Shown in pieces: positions 8,322 through 18,600 of a stretch of 64,000 nt of DNA. This DNA comes from Lodderomyces elongisporus (Eukaryota > Ascomycota > Pichiomycetes > Serinales > Debaryomycetaceae), in contig NC_083677.1 of assembly GCF_030384665.1 (NCBI RefSeq), positions 858,501 through 922,500 on the forward strand, in the 5' to 3' direction. The position numbers and the translations under genes were made by a program. Below the pieces are notes generated by a model. It was not told the DNA's origin, searched no databases, and saw nothing but the letters and a program-made list of their open reading frames with translations. The stretch's first letter is position 1. Each line of letters opens with the position of its first letter.

Positions 8322-11173
8322 TCTTTTTTTTTTTAATTTTTTTTTTTTCAAATTTCCCTTTTCAAAATTTGTGTTGGAAATATAGGCTGTTATACTCTAG
8401 TTCTCACAAACTATGTTTATAAATCTCGCATGGTTATACTTTAATAAACAAACACAGAGACAGAGACACAACCACAGCAAGAGTATGGTGAAGAAACAGC
8501 ACCAGGGGTTGAATATTTTTTATTTCACATTCTGTGTTTTTGTTCTGTGTTTTTGTTGAAGTTGTCAAAATAATTGTGTGTGTTTTTTTTTTTATTTCTA
8601 ATTCTTTTTTGTACTTGCTAATCTCAATCTGGCAAAGCCATGGCCATAAAAAGGAAAAGTCCATTTCTCTCTCACTCTCACCCCCTTTCCCTTTCCTCAA
8701 TCTCCAATCTGTGATATCAATTGCTTGGTAAGGAACTTTGTCAAATATTGGCAACAGAGATGCAGAGATGCACATGTGCAGCACAACTGAGAGAGAAAAA
8801 ACAACACACATATACATAAACATATACACACATATACCCCATTTGGTATTTGTTTTCCTCTATTTCGTTGCAATTGTTTAGGTTTTTCTTTCTTTCTGTT
8901 CTTTTTATATTCTTTTCTCCTCTTTCTTGTTGTTGTTCCTAATCAGTTCATAATTTCTCTTGAGTGAGATATGGTTAGTTGTAGTAAGAGTTTGTTTTTT
9001 AGTTTTTTTTTTTATTAAATTTAAAGAAAACTAAAAAAAGAGAAATTGTGATTGTTTACGAGCTGATCCTGGTAGTAGTAGTAGTAGTAGTACGATAACA
9101 ATTCATATTGTGACGAAGGCTTCCAAGGCGACATGGTGCGACGACGGCATGACGAAGCGAGGGATGACGAGGCGAGAGTCAGACAGAGACAAGGTGGTTG
9201 AAGTTTGAGAACAAGAGGTTTTATTTGATTCGTAGTAATTGTCCTGCTACCTGCCTCCCTGCCTCCCTCGTACGTTGGTAGCACCACATAATACCACATA
9301 TAAAGGTGAGGTGGCGGGTACCTGCAGGGGTAGCACACAAGCAAAGTCCTTTTATTTGTACTCTAGGTTTTGGCAATACAAGAAAAGCTATATCTTTCTT
9401 TTTTTTTTTTCCTTATGAAAGCTGTAACTTGGTTCATCCTTTTTTTTTTATTTTTTTTCATTTTCAGTTACCATGTCAATGTCAACAAAAAAAACAGAGT
9501 TACTGAAATTTACTGTCAAAAGTTGAATCAATTTCCTCTTCTTTATTTTCTGTTTTGTTTTCTGTTTTGTTTTGTTTTCTATATTTAGCTCTACAATGTG
9601 AAGTACAAAAGTAGGAGAATGCAAACAACAGAACAAAACTAAAGAAAAAGAGTTGAGTGGAGTGGAGGTGTATCTGTGTATCTGTGTTTGTGTTGAAAAA
9701 AACATAGGGGACGTTTGGGGTAGGCAGACACAGAAGGTGAAATCGTGTTTTCGTGTTGTTCACCAAAATGAAAACAAAAAAAAAAAAACAGGATTTCTTT
9801 ACCATCATCATTACTAATTGAGACTCACGACTAACACAAACACCAGCTGTTTTCCTCGTTACATAAAGTAGAATGACCTTGTTGTGTGGTTTTTGGTATA
9901 CACACACATAGACAGACACCAGCAGTTGTAGATGAATATCGTGCGGAATATACAAAAAAAAAAAAAGAAACGACAAAAAAAATGAAGGGCAAGAAGGAGG
10001 GATTCCGACATGGGCTTGTGAATGACACTTGTATAAACTCCAACACACAGACAAACACAAATACACACACACTATTGAGTAAGAACTCATTTACCAAAGT
10101 GCACCTTTTTTTCTTTACTTTTTTACTTTTTTACTCTTTTTCTATTTTGTGCATGGCGTGTTGATCTCTTGGACGAATAAAGGGCTCTTCCTTTCTTTGA
10201 GGGGGGAGGGGTGGGGGCTTAGCTTCTAAATATAAACCCACTTTCTTTTTATAAATCTACTATATATATACACACATTCAATAAGCTCTGTTTTGCGTTT
10301 ATGCATCTATGAAATTTGTTCATGCGCAAATTTGTTTTCTTTTTTTTCTTTTCTTTTTCTCTTTTCATAAACACTACGAATCTCACCCGATTGCGTGAGA
10401 GAAAAAAAGAAAAGAGGGCCAAAAAAAAAGGGGGAGGGGAGAGAGAAACTCACAACTAGTAGCTTACTAACTAAGCAGTAGTCGTACTACTACTACTACT
10501 ACTATTATTATTATTATCCTATGTACTTCTACTTCGCTTCAATTAATTAATAAGTCACGAGCCCCAACATTCTCTTCTCTTGTACTTGTACTTGTACTTG
10601 TAGTTGCTGCTGCTGCTGCTGCTGCTTTTGCTTTTGTTTTTGTTTTCTTTTTATTTGCATTTTAGTCTCTCTTACATTGATTGCTGCCAATACGTATTTA
10701 TTTATTTATTTATTTTTTATTTTTATTTTTTATTTTTTTTGCAATTTGCAATTTGCAATTTGTTCGGATTTAGAAGAGGACATGTGAGATTTTTGTTTTT
10801 TCTTTTTTTTTTCTTTTTTTATTTATTTATTTTGCCGTACAAAAACAGAATAATTAAATAGAAAAAAAGAAAAGAAAAGAGTAAATGCCATATAAAACAT
10901 TTGACAAAAAAGGTAGTGGAAGGACAAGTAAAAGCCATGCAAGACAAGACAGGACAAGTAGAACTGAGATTTACTGAAATTAAGTCAATCAACACTTTAT
11001 ATTTTGCCACTTGAAGAACATTATAAATAGCCAAGCAAATCCTCGATCTTACTTTTGACGTATTCTTCTTTTACTTCTTCTTTCTTTTCTTTTCTTTTCT
11101 TCTCTCGTCAGTTAATCTCATACATTCGCTTTAACCACATTATTATTAACTTATTCTTATTTTAAATAACAAA
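8322..11173. other. Long gene-free region upstream of the second GPI gene
   Basis: About 2.85 kb without a supported gene. Frames on both strands (for example 9500-10090 minus) consist of Phe/Ser/Leu or Lys/Asn runs from homopolymers. Features are long T runs, a GTA triplet run near 9070-9092, an ACT/ATT triplet run near 10484-10515, TACTTG hexamers followed by CTG/TGC triplets near 10577-10625, and a G-rich patch at 10200-10217. Such long upstream regions are common before regulated wall-protein genes in this clade, so an extended promoter is likely. An unannotated noncoding RNA cannot be excluded. Confidence 0.5.
11022..11029 (+). promoter_or_regulatory. TATA box candidate
   Basis: TATAAATA about 150 bases before the ATG at 11174, followed by a pyrimidine-rich leader. 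Confidence 0.45.
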
Positions 11174-11860
11174 ATGCAATACTCAAAAGTCGCCGTCTTA
11201 GCTGCCGTCTCAGGTTCAGCATTCGCAGCCTACAGCAACTCCACTGTCACTGACATCCAAACCACCGTTGTCACCATCACCTCATGTGAGGAAGACAAGT
11301 GCTCAACTGTTCCAGTCACCACTGGTTTGACCACCGTCACTGAATGGGACACCACCTACACCACCTACTGCCCATTGTCCACCGTTACTGAACAAGAAAG
11401 CACCACCGTCACCATCACCTCATGTGAAGAAGACAAGTGCTCAACTGTCCCAGTTGTTACCGGTTTGACCACCGTCACTGAAGGTGAAACCATCTACACC
11501 ACCTACTTCCCATTGACTGCTGAGACCAAGGCCCCACAAGAATCAAAGGCACCTTCATCCTCTGCTCCAGCTGTTGCTCCAGCTCCAGAATCAACCACCA
11601 CCACCGCTAAGGCTGGTGAATCATCTGCTGCTGCTCCAGCTCCATCAACTGTTGCTGAAGAATCAAAGGCTCCAGCTGCTTCTACTGAAGCCAACACTGA
11701 AGCCCCAGCTGCTACCACCCCAACCACCGTTGCTGCTCAATCTGAATCATCAGCTGTTGCTGCTGAATCATCCCCAGCTGTCTCTGCTGTTGAGGGTGGT
11801 GCTGCTTCAAACGCCATCCCAGTTGTTGCTGGTTTGTTGGCTTTGGGTGCTTTCATCTAA
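11174..11860 (+). CDS. PGA62: GPI-anchored cell wall protein, PGA59/PGA62 type
   Basis: A 228-residue paralog of the protein at 1783: the same signal peptide pattern (MQYSKVAVLAAVSGSAFA), two cysteine modules (TSCEEDKCSTVPV, TTGLTTVTE), then a longer Ala/Pro/Ser/Glu-rich stalk (about 115-210) and the GPI tail NAIPVVAGLLALGAFI. The second module has TTYFPL where every other copy of this module type has TTYC, so a cysteine has become phenylalanine (TTC for TGC at 11507-11509). Coding sequence uses a narrow codon set (GCT, CCA, ACC, GAA), suggesting high expression. The symbol follows the two-module, long-stalk layout of Candida Pga62 and is tentative. Expected location is the cell wall. Confidence 0.8.
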   Translation: MQYSKVAVLAAVSGSAFAAYSNSTVTDIQTTVVTITSCEEDKCSTVPVTTGLTTVTEWDTTYTTYCPLSTVTEQESTTVTITSCEEDKCSTVPVVTGLTTVTEGETIYTTYFPLTAETKAPQESKAPSSSAPAVAPAPESTTTTAKAGESSAAAPAPSTVAEESKAPAASTEANTEAPAATTPTTVAAQSESSAVAAESSPAVSAVEGGAASNAIPVVAGLLALGAFI

Positions 11861-12558
11861 AGTTGTTAACTTGATTTGAGAGTGGGAGAAATACATTTTG
11901 ACAATGTTTTTTATTCCTTTTCCTACTATTCTAATGGAATCCTTTTGCCCTTTCTTTTTCTTTATTTTGAAAGAAATTGAAAAGAAGAGATAGATTGAGA
12001 GAAAATTATTATTATTATTATTATTTTTCGGTTTGATATATGGTAATGCTACTACCAACGCATCATAACCCCATTTTTTATTTTTATTATTTTTTTCTTC
12101 ATATTTTTGTCCCCCTTCTACTAGATATATATATACATATATTTTTTTCAAAAAATATATATCGCAAGGATTTATCATAATTTTCGTTTTTTTTTAGATT
12201 TTGATACATTTGAACTTCATTTTGCATGCTTCTATTTTTTATATGCTTTACATATATACATAAGTATTTATTTGAGCATTTTTCTTTGAGTCTACTAGAA
12301 AACAGGCTCAGTTTTTTTTTTATACTGTTTTCTTTATTCGCGTTTGACTTGTACTGAACTAAACCAAGTATTGTACATGGCAAACTTTTATATTTTTTTT
12401 AGAAAAAAAAAAAATTAGAATTTTAATACATTTTTAACCATTCTTCTATCACTTTGTATCTTTTTTTTCTTTACAATTTCTACAGTTTTTTCTTTATCTC
12501 TTTCTTCAATTTCTTGGTCACACTCTATGTACTCCTTGTCTGTGCTAAAGTTTTATAT
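11861..12558. other. Convergent spacer between GPI gene and HTD2
   Basis: 3' regions of two converging genes. T-rich with ATT triplet runs near 12008-12026 and TATATA clusters at 12126-12163. No gene supported. Confidence 0.5.
12126..12163. terminator. TA-rich 3'-end signal, convergent pair
   Basis: ATATATATATACATATAT, a T/A run, then ATATATAT. TATATA is the known yeast polyadenylation efficiency element and reads the same on both strands, so it could serve both flanking genes. Confidence 0.35.
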
Positions 12559-13599
12559 TCATAGTTTAACTTGGGCTTGCAAAGTCCCTTTATAGCTTCC
12601 TTGCATGTAAATACGATAATCCTTAACATTCAACAAGGTTAACTCAAACACTTTATCTGTTTTACCTTCACCTTGCATATAGTAACCACCTTCTCCACCT
12701 TCTCCACCAAGTTTTTCACTCACCACAATACCCAATTCCTCCTGCGCATAGCAAGGTTCATAAGTCCTATAAGTGAACGACTGGGGCACAATTAATGGAT
12801 GCAACTTGGCAAAGTAGTATAGCAAAAGCAGCACTTGAAGTGGACCATGAACCAACACATCGGGCAATCCCTCAAAATGGCGACAATATACGGGGTCCAA
12901 ATGGATTTTATGAAGATTATTTGTAAGCTGACTATAGTATAACAAGTCGCGAGGTGATAAACGAAAGCTAGGAACTGGCGTATCAATGTTTTGGCTACTA
13001 CTACTGTTGTTGTTGTTGTTGTTATTATTATTATTGTTATATATTCGTGATTTGATCATTTCAGGCTTGTGTTTTTGGTTCGTATACACAAACCCCCTCA
13101 TTTCAGTCAACAACAATTTCGAACTGGACTCATCACAGATCTTTCTTTCAACTTGTAAAAACAAATTTTCTTGTATATGTTTTATCGAGTTGATCTTTTC
13201 ACAACACTTTAGTGGAGATTCCAGCAACGGAAACCGATGAAATCGTAGAGAGCCTCTAGTCCACAACCTTCGAGAAAAAACTTGAGAATCCTCAACTACA
13301 GGTGCTTGATAATTGTCATATCCATCTGTACCCAATGTCTTATTAAGCTGAGTGTTGTAAAGGAAATGAGACCCCCAGTACCAAGCATTCTGTGTGGATG
13401 GCAGCAGCAGCAGCAGCAGCTGCAGCACAGTTTCAATAAGGTGATTTTGGTGATTCAAGATTCGCTCAAAAAAATCATGCAATTGCTTTACAGGTTGCGG
13501 TTTGTAGACATCATTCAATACAAACAGTTGCTTTTGGATATGTGATGCCCATCTCTGGATAGAGTCCTTTGTAAGACCAGCAGTAGCATTCCTCATCAA
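12559..13599 (-). CDS. HTD2: Mitochondrial 3-hydroxyacyl-thioester dehydratase
   Basis: A 346-residue hot-dog-fold enzyme that dehydrates 3-hydroxyacyl-ACP in mitochondrial fatty acid synthesis, the pathway that supplies lipoic acid. The diagnostic block at about 222-256 has the YYSQLT element, HKIHLDPVYCRHFEG and DVLVHGPL, matching the MaoC-like active-site region of yeast Htd2. A basic, Ser/Thr-containing N-terminus fits mitochondrial import. A Leu run (60-66) and an Asn/Ser run (188-203) are low-complexity insertions between the halves. It is divergent from RPF1 with about 310 bases between them. The start has two consecutive ATG codons; the first is used here. Confidence 0.85.
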   Translation of the reverse strand: MMRNATAGLTKDSIQRWASHIQKQLFVLNDVYKPQPVKQLHDFFERILNHQNHLIETVLQLLLLLLPSTQNAWYWGSHFLYNTQLNKTLGTDGYDNYQAPVVEDSQVFSRRLWTRGSLRFHRFPLLESPLKCCEKINSIKHIQENLFLQVERKICDESSSKLLLTEMRGFVYTNQKHKPEMIKSRIYNNNNNNNNNNNSSSSQNIDTPVPSFRLSPRDLLYYSQLTNNLHKIHLDPVYCRHFEGLPDVLVHGPLQVLLLLYYFAKLHPLIVPQSFTYRTYEPCYAQEELGIVVSEKLGGEGGEGGYYMQGEGKTDKVFELTLLNVKDYRIYMQGSYKGTLQAQVKL

Positions 13600-13908
13600 C
13601 AGTATGGAGAATACAAAAATGTGACACTAAAAAAAAAAAAGTAATTTACAAGTGACTCTCACCTTAAAGAAAAAAAAAATATTTATAAAAAATTAAACAA
13701 AAGAAAAAAAAAAAGAAAAGAAAAATTCAATAAATATTAATAAAGAGAAAAAGGTAAAAAGAGAAACAGAGAAACAGAGAAGGGAGACTAATTGGTGAGA
13801 ATAAATTATTAAAGTGAATGAGATGATGTAGCAGCCTCATCTCTCAAAGACTACAATTTTAGCCAACAACAACGTATACAATCACAAACAACACAAATAC
13901 CAACAACT
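13600..13908. other. Divergent promoter region HTD2/RPF1
   Basis: A-rich spacer shared by two divergent genes. It holds A runs (13628-13720) and a PAC-like element near the RPF1 side. Confidence 0.5.
13836..13841 (-). promoter_or_regulatory. PAC-like motif (GATGAG)
   Basis: GATGAG on the minus strand, about 70 bases before RPF1. PAC elements mark ribosome-biogenesis promoters in yeasts, which suits RPF1. A six-base match alone is weak. Confidence 0.35.
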
Positions 13909-14793
13909 ATGAGTACAAGTGAAGCACTCAAGAATATCAAGAATAAACAGAGGAGGCAGAAGGTTTATGGCGATATCAAGCGAGCCAAGGAGAAGCAACG
14001 TCACCAGCTTCGAGCAGAAAGAGCCAAAGAAGAGAGACTCAACCCTGAATTACGAGAGCAGAGGATTGCTGAGAATGTGCCTGATACTATAGAGTCGAAA
14101 AGAATATACGACGAGACCATTGCACAGGAAGTTGAAGGTAACGATGAGTTTGCCGAGTATTTCGAAAACCTTACTAAAGAGCCCAAGATTTTGCTTACGA
14201 CAAATGTTAATGCCAAAAAAGCAGCATATGAATTTGCAGATATGTTGATGGACTTCCTCCCCAATGTGACTTTTATCAAGCGTAAGAAGGATTTTAGTAT
14301 TCAGGATATGGCAAAATTCTGCTCGAATAGAGAATATACTACATTGATCATCATTAACGAAGATAAAAAGAAAGTTAATGGGATGACATTGATAAACTTA
14401 CCGGAGGGTCCGACTTTTTACTTTTCAATAACATCAATTGTTGACGGCAAGAGAATCAAGGGCCACGGGAGAGCCACCGACCATATTCCAGAGTTGGTGC
14501 TAAATAACTTTAACACGAGGTTAGGTAAGACCGTTGGTAGGTTATTCCAATCAATATTCCCACACAGACCAGAGTTACAAGGACGACAAGTCATTACGTT
14601 GCATAACCAAAGAGACTATATTTTCTTAAGGAGACACAGGTATGTGTTTAGAAACGAAGAAAAAGTTGGCCTACAAGAATTGGGGCCGCAGTTTACATTG
14701 AAGTTACGGAGATTGCAAAAGGGTGTTAGGGGAGACGTTGTGTGGGAGTTCAAGCCGGATATGGAAAGAGACAAGAAAAAGTTTTACTTGTAG
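13909..14793 (+). CDS. RPF1: Ribosome production factor 1, Brix-domain protein
   Basis: A 294-residue nucleolar protein of 60S ribosomal subunit assembly. Residues 1-60 are highly charged and helical (KNKQRRQKVYGDIKRAKEK). A Brix domain spans about 85-270: it opens with PKILLTTNVNAKKAAYEFA and contains the signature block RATDHIPELVLNNFNTRLGK and HNQRDYIFLRRHRYVF. Length and these strings match yeast Rpf1 rather than the related Imp4, Rpf2 or Brx1. Known role: Rpf1 associates with pre-60S particles and early 27S rRNA processing. No intron is apparent; the ATG follows an ACAACAAC-type leader. Confidence 0.93.
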   Translation: MSTSEALKNIKNKQRRQKVYGDIKRAKEKQRHQLRAERAKEERLNPELREQRIAENVPDTIESKRIYDETIAQEVEGNDEFAEYFENLTKEPKILLTTNVNAKKAAYEFADMLMDFLPNVTFIKRKKDFSIQDMAKFCSNREYTTLIIINEDKKKVNGMTLINLPEGPTFYFSITSIVDGKRIKGHGRATDHIPELVLNNFNTRLGKTVGRLFQSIFPHRPELQGRQVITLHNQRDYIFLRRHRYVFRNEEKVGLQELGPQFTLKLRRLQKGVRGDVVWEFKPDMERDKKKFYL

Positions 14794-15635
14794 TTGTAAT
14801 ATGTATATTCATTTTTTTTTTTTTTCTTTTTGAAAAAAATAATCTTTTGGTAAGAAATCATGTTACTCTTATCCATGCTGTTTGTAATCATTACCTGTTC
14901 AAACAAACTTTCTAATGTAGAATTGGCATAAAGACTATACTGTGATCCCTTTTCCGGGTTCTAACAAGTAATAATAAAAAAAGAAAATAATAAATAAATT
15001 ATAAAAGAGAGAAGGAAAGGAAGAAGAAGAAGAAGAAGAAAAAAATTGGGAAGGAAAATTGCGCGCGCGCTCAACTCAATCGTGACCAAAGACCTGGGAA
15101 CCAGAGTGAGCGAGAGAATGAGCGAGAGTATGAGCGAGAGTATGAGATAATTTACAAAAAACTTGGTCTCCTTTATCGAGTAATAAAAGTTGAAGTTTTG
15201 ACTGATAATATCAACATTGGCCATTGCAACACAACTTTTCCACTTGTATTGGATATTGCTTAATAGTACATTGATTTAATCAAACTTACTTAAGGAAAAT
15301 AACAAACAAAAGAGAAGAAAAAATTTCATTTCAATTGGTTCAGCCTGGGTTTTTTCTGCTATTAATTGTTGTCTTTAGCTAACAAAAGTGAGATAATATC
15401 AACAACACCGCCTACTTTAGCCAAATAAACAAATAAACAATTAAACAGTTAAACAATTCAACAATTCAACAACATTTTGAACTATAACCCTGGTCTATCC
15501 AGTATCCTTTACTTCTTTTACCAAGTCATAAAAATAACAAAATATATATAAATTTACAATCAGCTAGAGATTAGAAAGCAAAAACACACCAAACAAACAA
15601 ACAAAATAAATATAAACAATCATACAAACATCAAT
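14794..15635. other. Spacer between RPF1 and MSN5
   Basis: No gene supported. Contains a GAAGAAG run (15016-15040), GCGCGCGCGC at 15060-15070 and three repeats of (A/G)TGAGCGAGAG at 15100-15145. The A/C-rich final 200 bases look like the MSN5 leader. Confidence 0.5.
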
Positions 15636-18600
15636 ATGGACAGTGACGGAGTGAGACAGATAATCTCAGCATTAGAAGCCGTTTATGATCCTAAGTCAAG
15701 CAATGATCAGCGAAGAGAGGCACAAGCATTTCTTGAGACGATAAAATCCAATGAAGAGTCGCCGTATTGGGGGTTTCAGTTGGCTTTACCAGAAAACAAT
15801 GGAGCTAACTATATAGTCAGACACTTTGGTCTCTCGCTAATGCAAACCTCTCTAAAGTACAAATACCACACTTTTGACTCAATAAAGATTACAGCAATCA
15901 GAAACTGGATTATCGAGTTGTCAAATAAAGTTGAGGAAAAGGATCCTCATTATATAAAGGAGAAAATCGCCCTTTTATGGGTATCTTTGGTGAAAAGAAT
16001 TTGGGGTTCTTACCTCGTAAAAAGTGAACACCAACAAAATGCACGCCAAGAATTGGACAACAAAGCCCAAGAGAACAACAACATCAACACAACCAACAAT
16101 AACAACAACAACAACAACAACACCAACAACAACAATACAGAATATACACACCAGACCCCAGTCTCTGCACAAGAGAAAGAAGATGGCTGGGTCTCAATGG
16201 ACTCTGATTTGTGGAATTTATGGCAGAGCAATATTACATGTCGAGAGTTATCGCTAACGATCCTTAGAACCCTATTCGAGGATATCTATTTGCTCGATGA
16301 CCCAATAGCTTCCAGAAACAGTGTTATATTAAACCAATTATCGGTGTTGATAGTGACACCAAACTCGATTTTGGATACGATCTACGAGGAAAACCCTAGA
16401 CTCACCATCTGCAAAGCCTCAGCCGACGGATGGTTCAAAGCATGGTCAACCTTCTTGGTAGAAATCTTATCAAGTGGTGCAGAGTATCAAAATGAGCCTT
16501 ACCAGAAATTTATTCCCAGGATCTTATCCACTTTCAAAACATGCCTACACTGGATCCATCCAACAGTGTTGAGGGAGCAGAATATTATGCAAACTCTCTT
16601 GGGGATTTTGTCTAGTCTGGATGTTAAAGTACGGACATTGGCCGTGGATTGCTTGCATATCCTATTTACCAGAACCTATCAAGATGAAACGGATTTCAAT
16701 TTCTTTATTGGGTCCGTATTTTCTACAGAAGGGATCAACAAGTTTTCAGAGTTTTACAACTCATTGGTGCTTGACCCAGACGACATTGACGAGCAGGTTT
16801 ACGCGTTGCTCAAGAAAACAGTCGAGATGATTGTTTCATTAAGCGAGTACCTCAACATTACTTCGAAATACAAAATCAACTGGGACGAGCGTGACGTTAG
16901 TGGTTATCTTAGATTGGTATTGAGTACTACAGATCATCCAAGCTTAATAATTAGTGGTCTCTCGTTACAGATGTGGGTAACTATATTGCGATTTGACGAA
17001 TTGAGTGCAAAGCAACAAGTTTTGGATATCATGATGTCTTTGCTTGAAATTTCAGCAGATAGAACCATCAACTATACATGGGATGAGGAGCATGTGTCGA
17101 AAAAGTTTTTTGATGTGGACTTTGACTCGACCCCAGATGCAAACAGCTTTTTGCAAAACTATAGAAAATTCAATGAGGATATAGTTCGAATCACGATTTG
17201 TAAGAAACCCGAGGAAGGTTTTATGTGGCTTGAAAATAGATTACAAAATTTCTTTAGTTCAGAGTTGGGCAATGCATGTATCAACGAGTATAATATTGGA
17301 GAAAAATCAAAAGCGCTCAATTACGGATTATCACAATTCAACATCATCGAGAATAGCATACGAGGCATCTCGAGATGGAGGATTTGGTACAATGGAGAGG
17401 ACTATGATATTATCAATGACCGACTAAGCAAGCTCGTTATACAATTAGGAGAACGTTTACTTGCGATGAATCTAGCATCACCATTATTGATCAGAAAACA
17501 AGTGCAGACTCTAGTGCAATTTGCGCCACTTTTGAAAGATGTCGAAGGAAGCCCCTTGATGTTTCAAGTGTTGGAAAAAATTTTAACCTCTGCGACTTTC
17601 CCCTATCCGCCAGATATTACCGATGAAGAGCGAGAACTAATTAGAGACTTGAGGGCAAGCTGTGGTACCGAGTTAAACAGGTTGGCTTATATCATGCCAG
17701 AGGCTTTAAAGAAAATCTTCAACGACTTGGAAAACGTTGTTGCCAATATTTTGTCTTTGAAAAAAGTCAGCGACCATGAAAATGTAGCCTTCAAGTCCTT
17801 TTTGTTGGTTATTGCATCTAGATCTTCCATAGATGACAAAAACGACCTTTTTGCCAAGATAGTTGATCCTGATTTGGCAGCTTGGTCTGCTCCGGAAACT
17901 GAAAAAGGTTTATTGGATCTACACTGGTTTATGGAAAGAATAGGTATCGTTCAAATTGCCACATACTTTCAAAAACGTGGCATCACGGCGACAACAAATT
18001 TGCTCGAGGCAACTATGGATGAAGAGGGCAAAGCCTTGAAGAATTCGTTAAAGGACCACTGGAGCTCGATCTTCCCCATTAGAGCAACTCGTATATTTAT
18101 TCAATACAGTATTGAGAAATTAAACCACGAGCTGCCAGAGTATCTCAATTTGCTCAAATTGTGGAAACCAAGAGTGCAACCAATTGTGCCCCATATCTTG
18201 CAATTGCTCACTCAAATTCAAGCATATCACGACCCTGCAAATTGGGTAGACTTACCTACAGAAGTGCAAAGCTTTGTGAAGTATAGTTGTACCGAAAGAT
18301 TCTGGCAGCAAGGTGTTTCGATACAATCCAAGGAGACTTTTATCGAGGAAAATGTGAAAGCAGCGTTAACATTGCGAGATTTTGCCGATTCTGTTGGTCA
18401 TTTGATTCGATATACTAGGGAGTATGCATTCTTAACAGTTGGCTCTTTAGCACAGTTGGAGGACACATTATATGAAATACCAAATATCGCTGCAATGATA
18501 TGGAAAGCTGTTGCTGGTGACACTGTTGGGGTAACTTTACACTCCTGGAAGCACATGATCAATAGCTGTCTTCGTGTGGTTGTTAAATTCTGCCCTGTAA

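Noticed and set aside
9500..10090. Minus-strand frame of 196 codons
   Set aside because: Phe/Cys/Ser-rich translation of A-rich and CACA sequence; several overlapping frames in the same place look alike.
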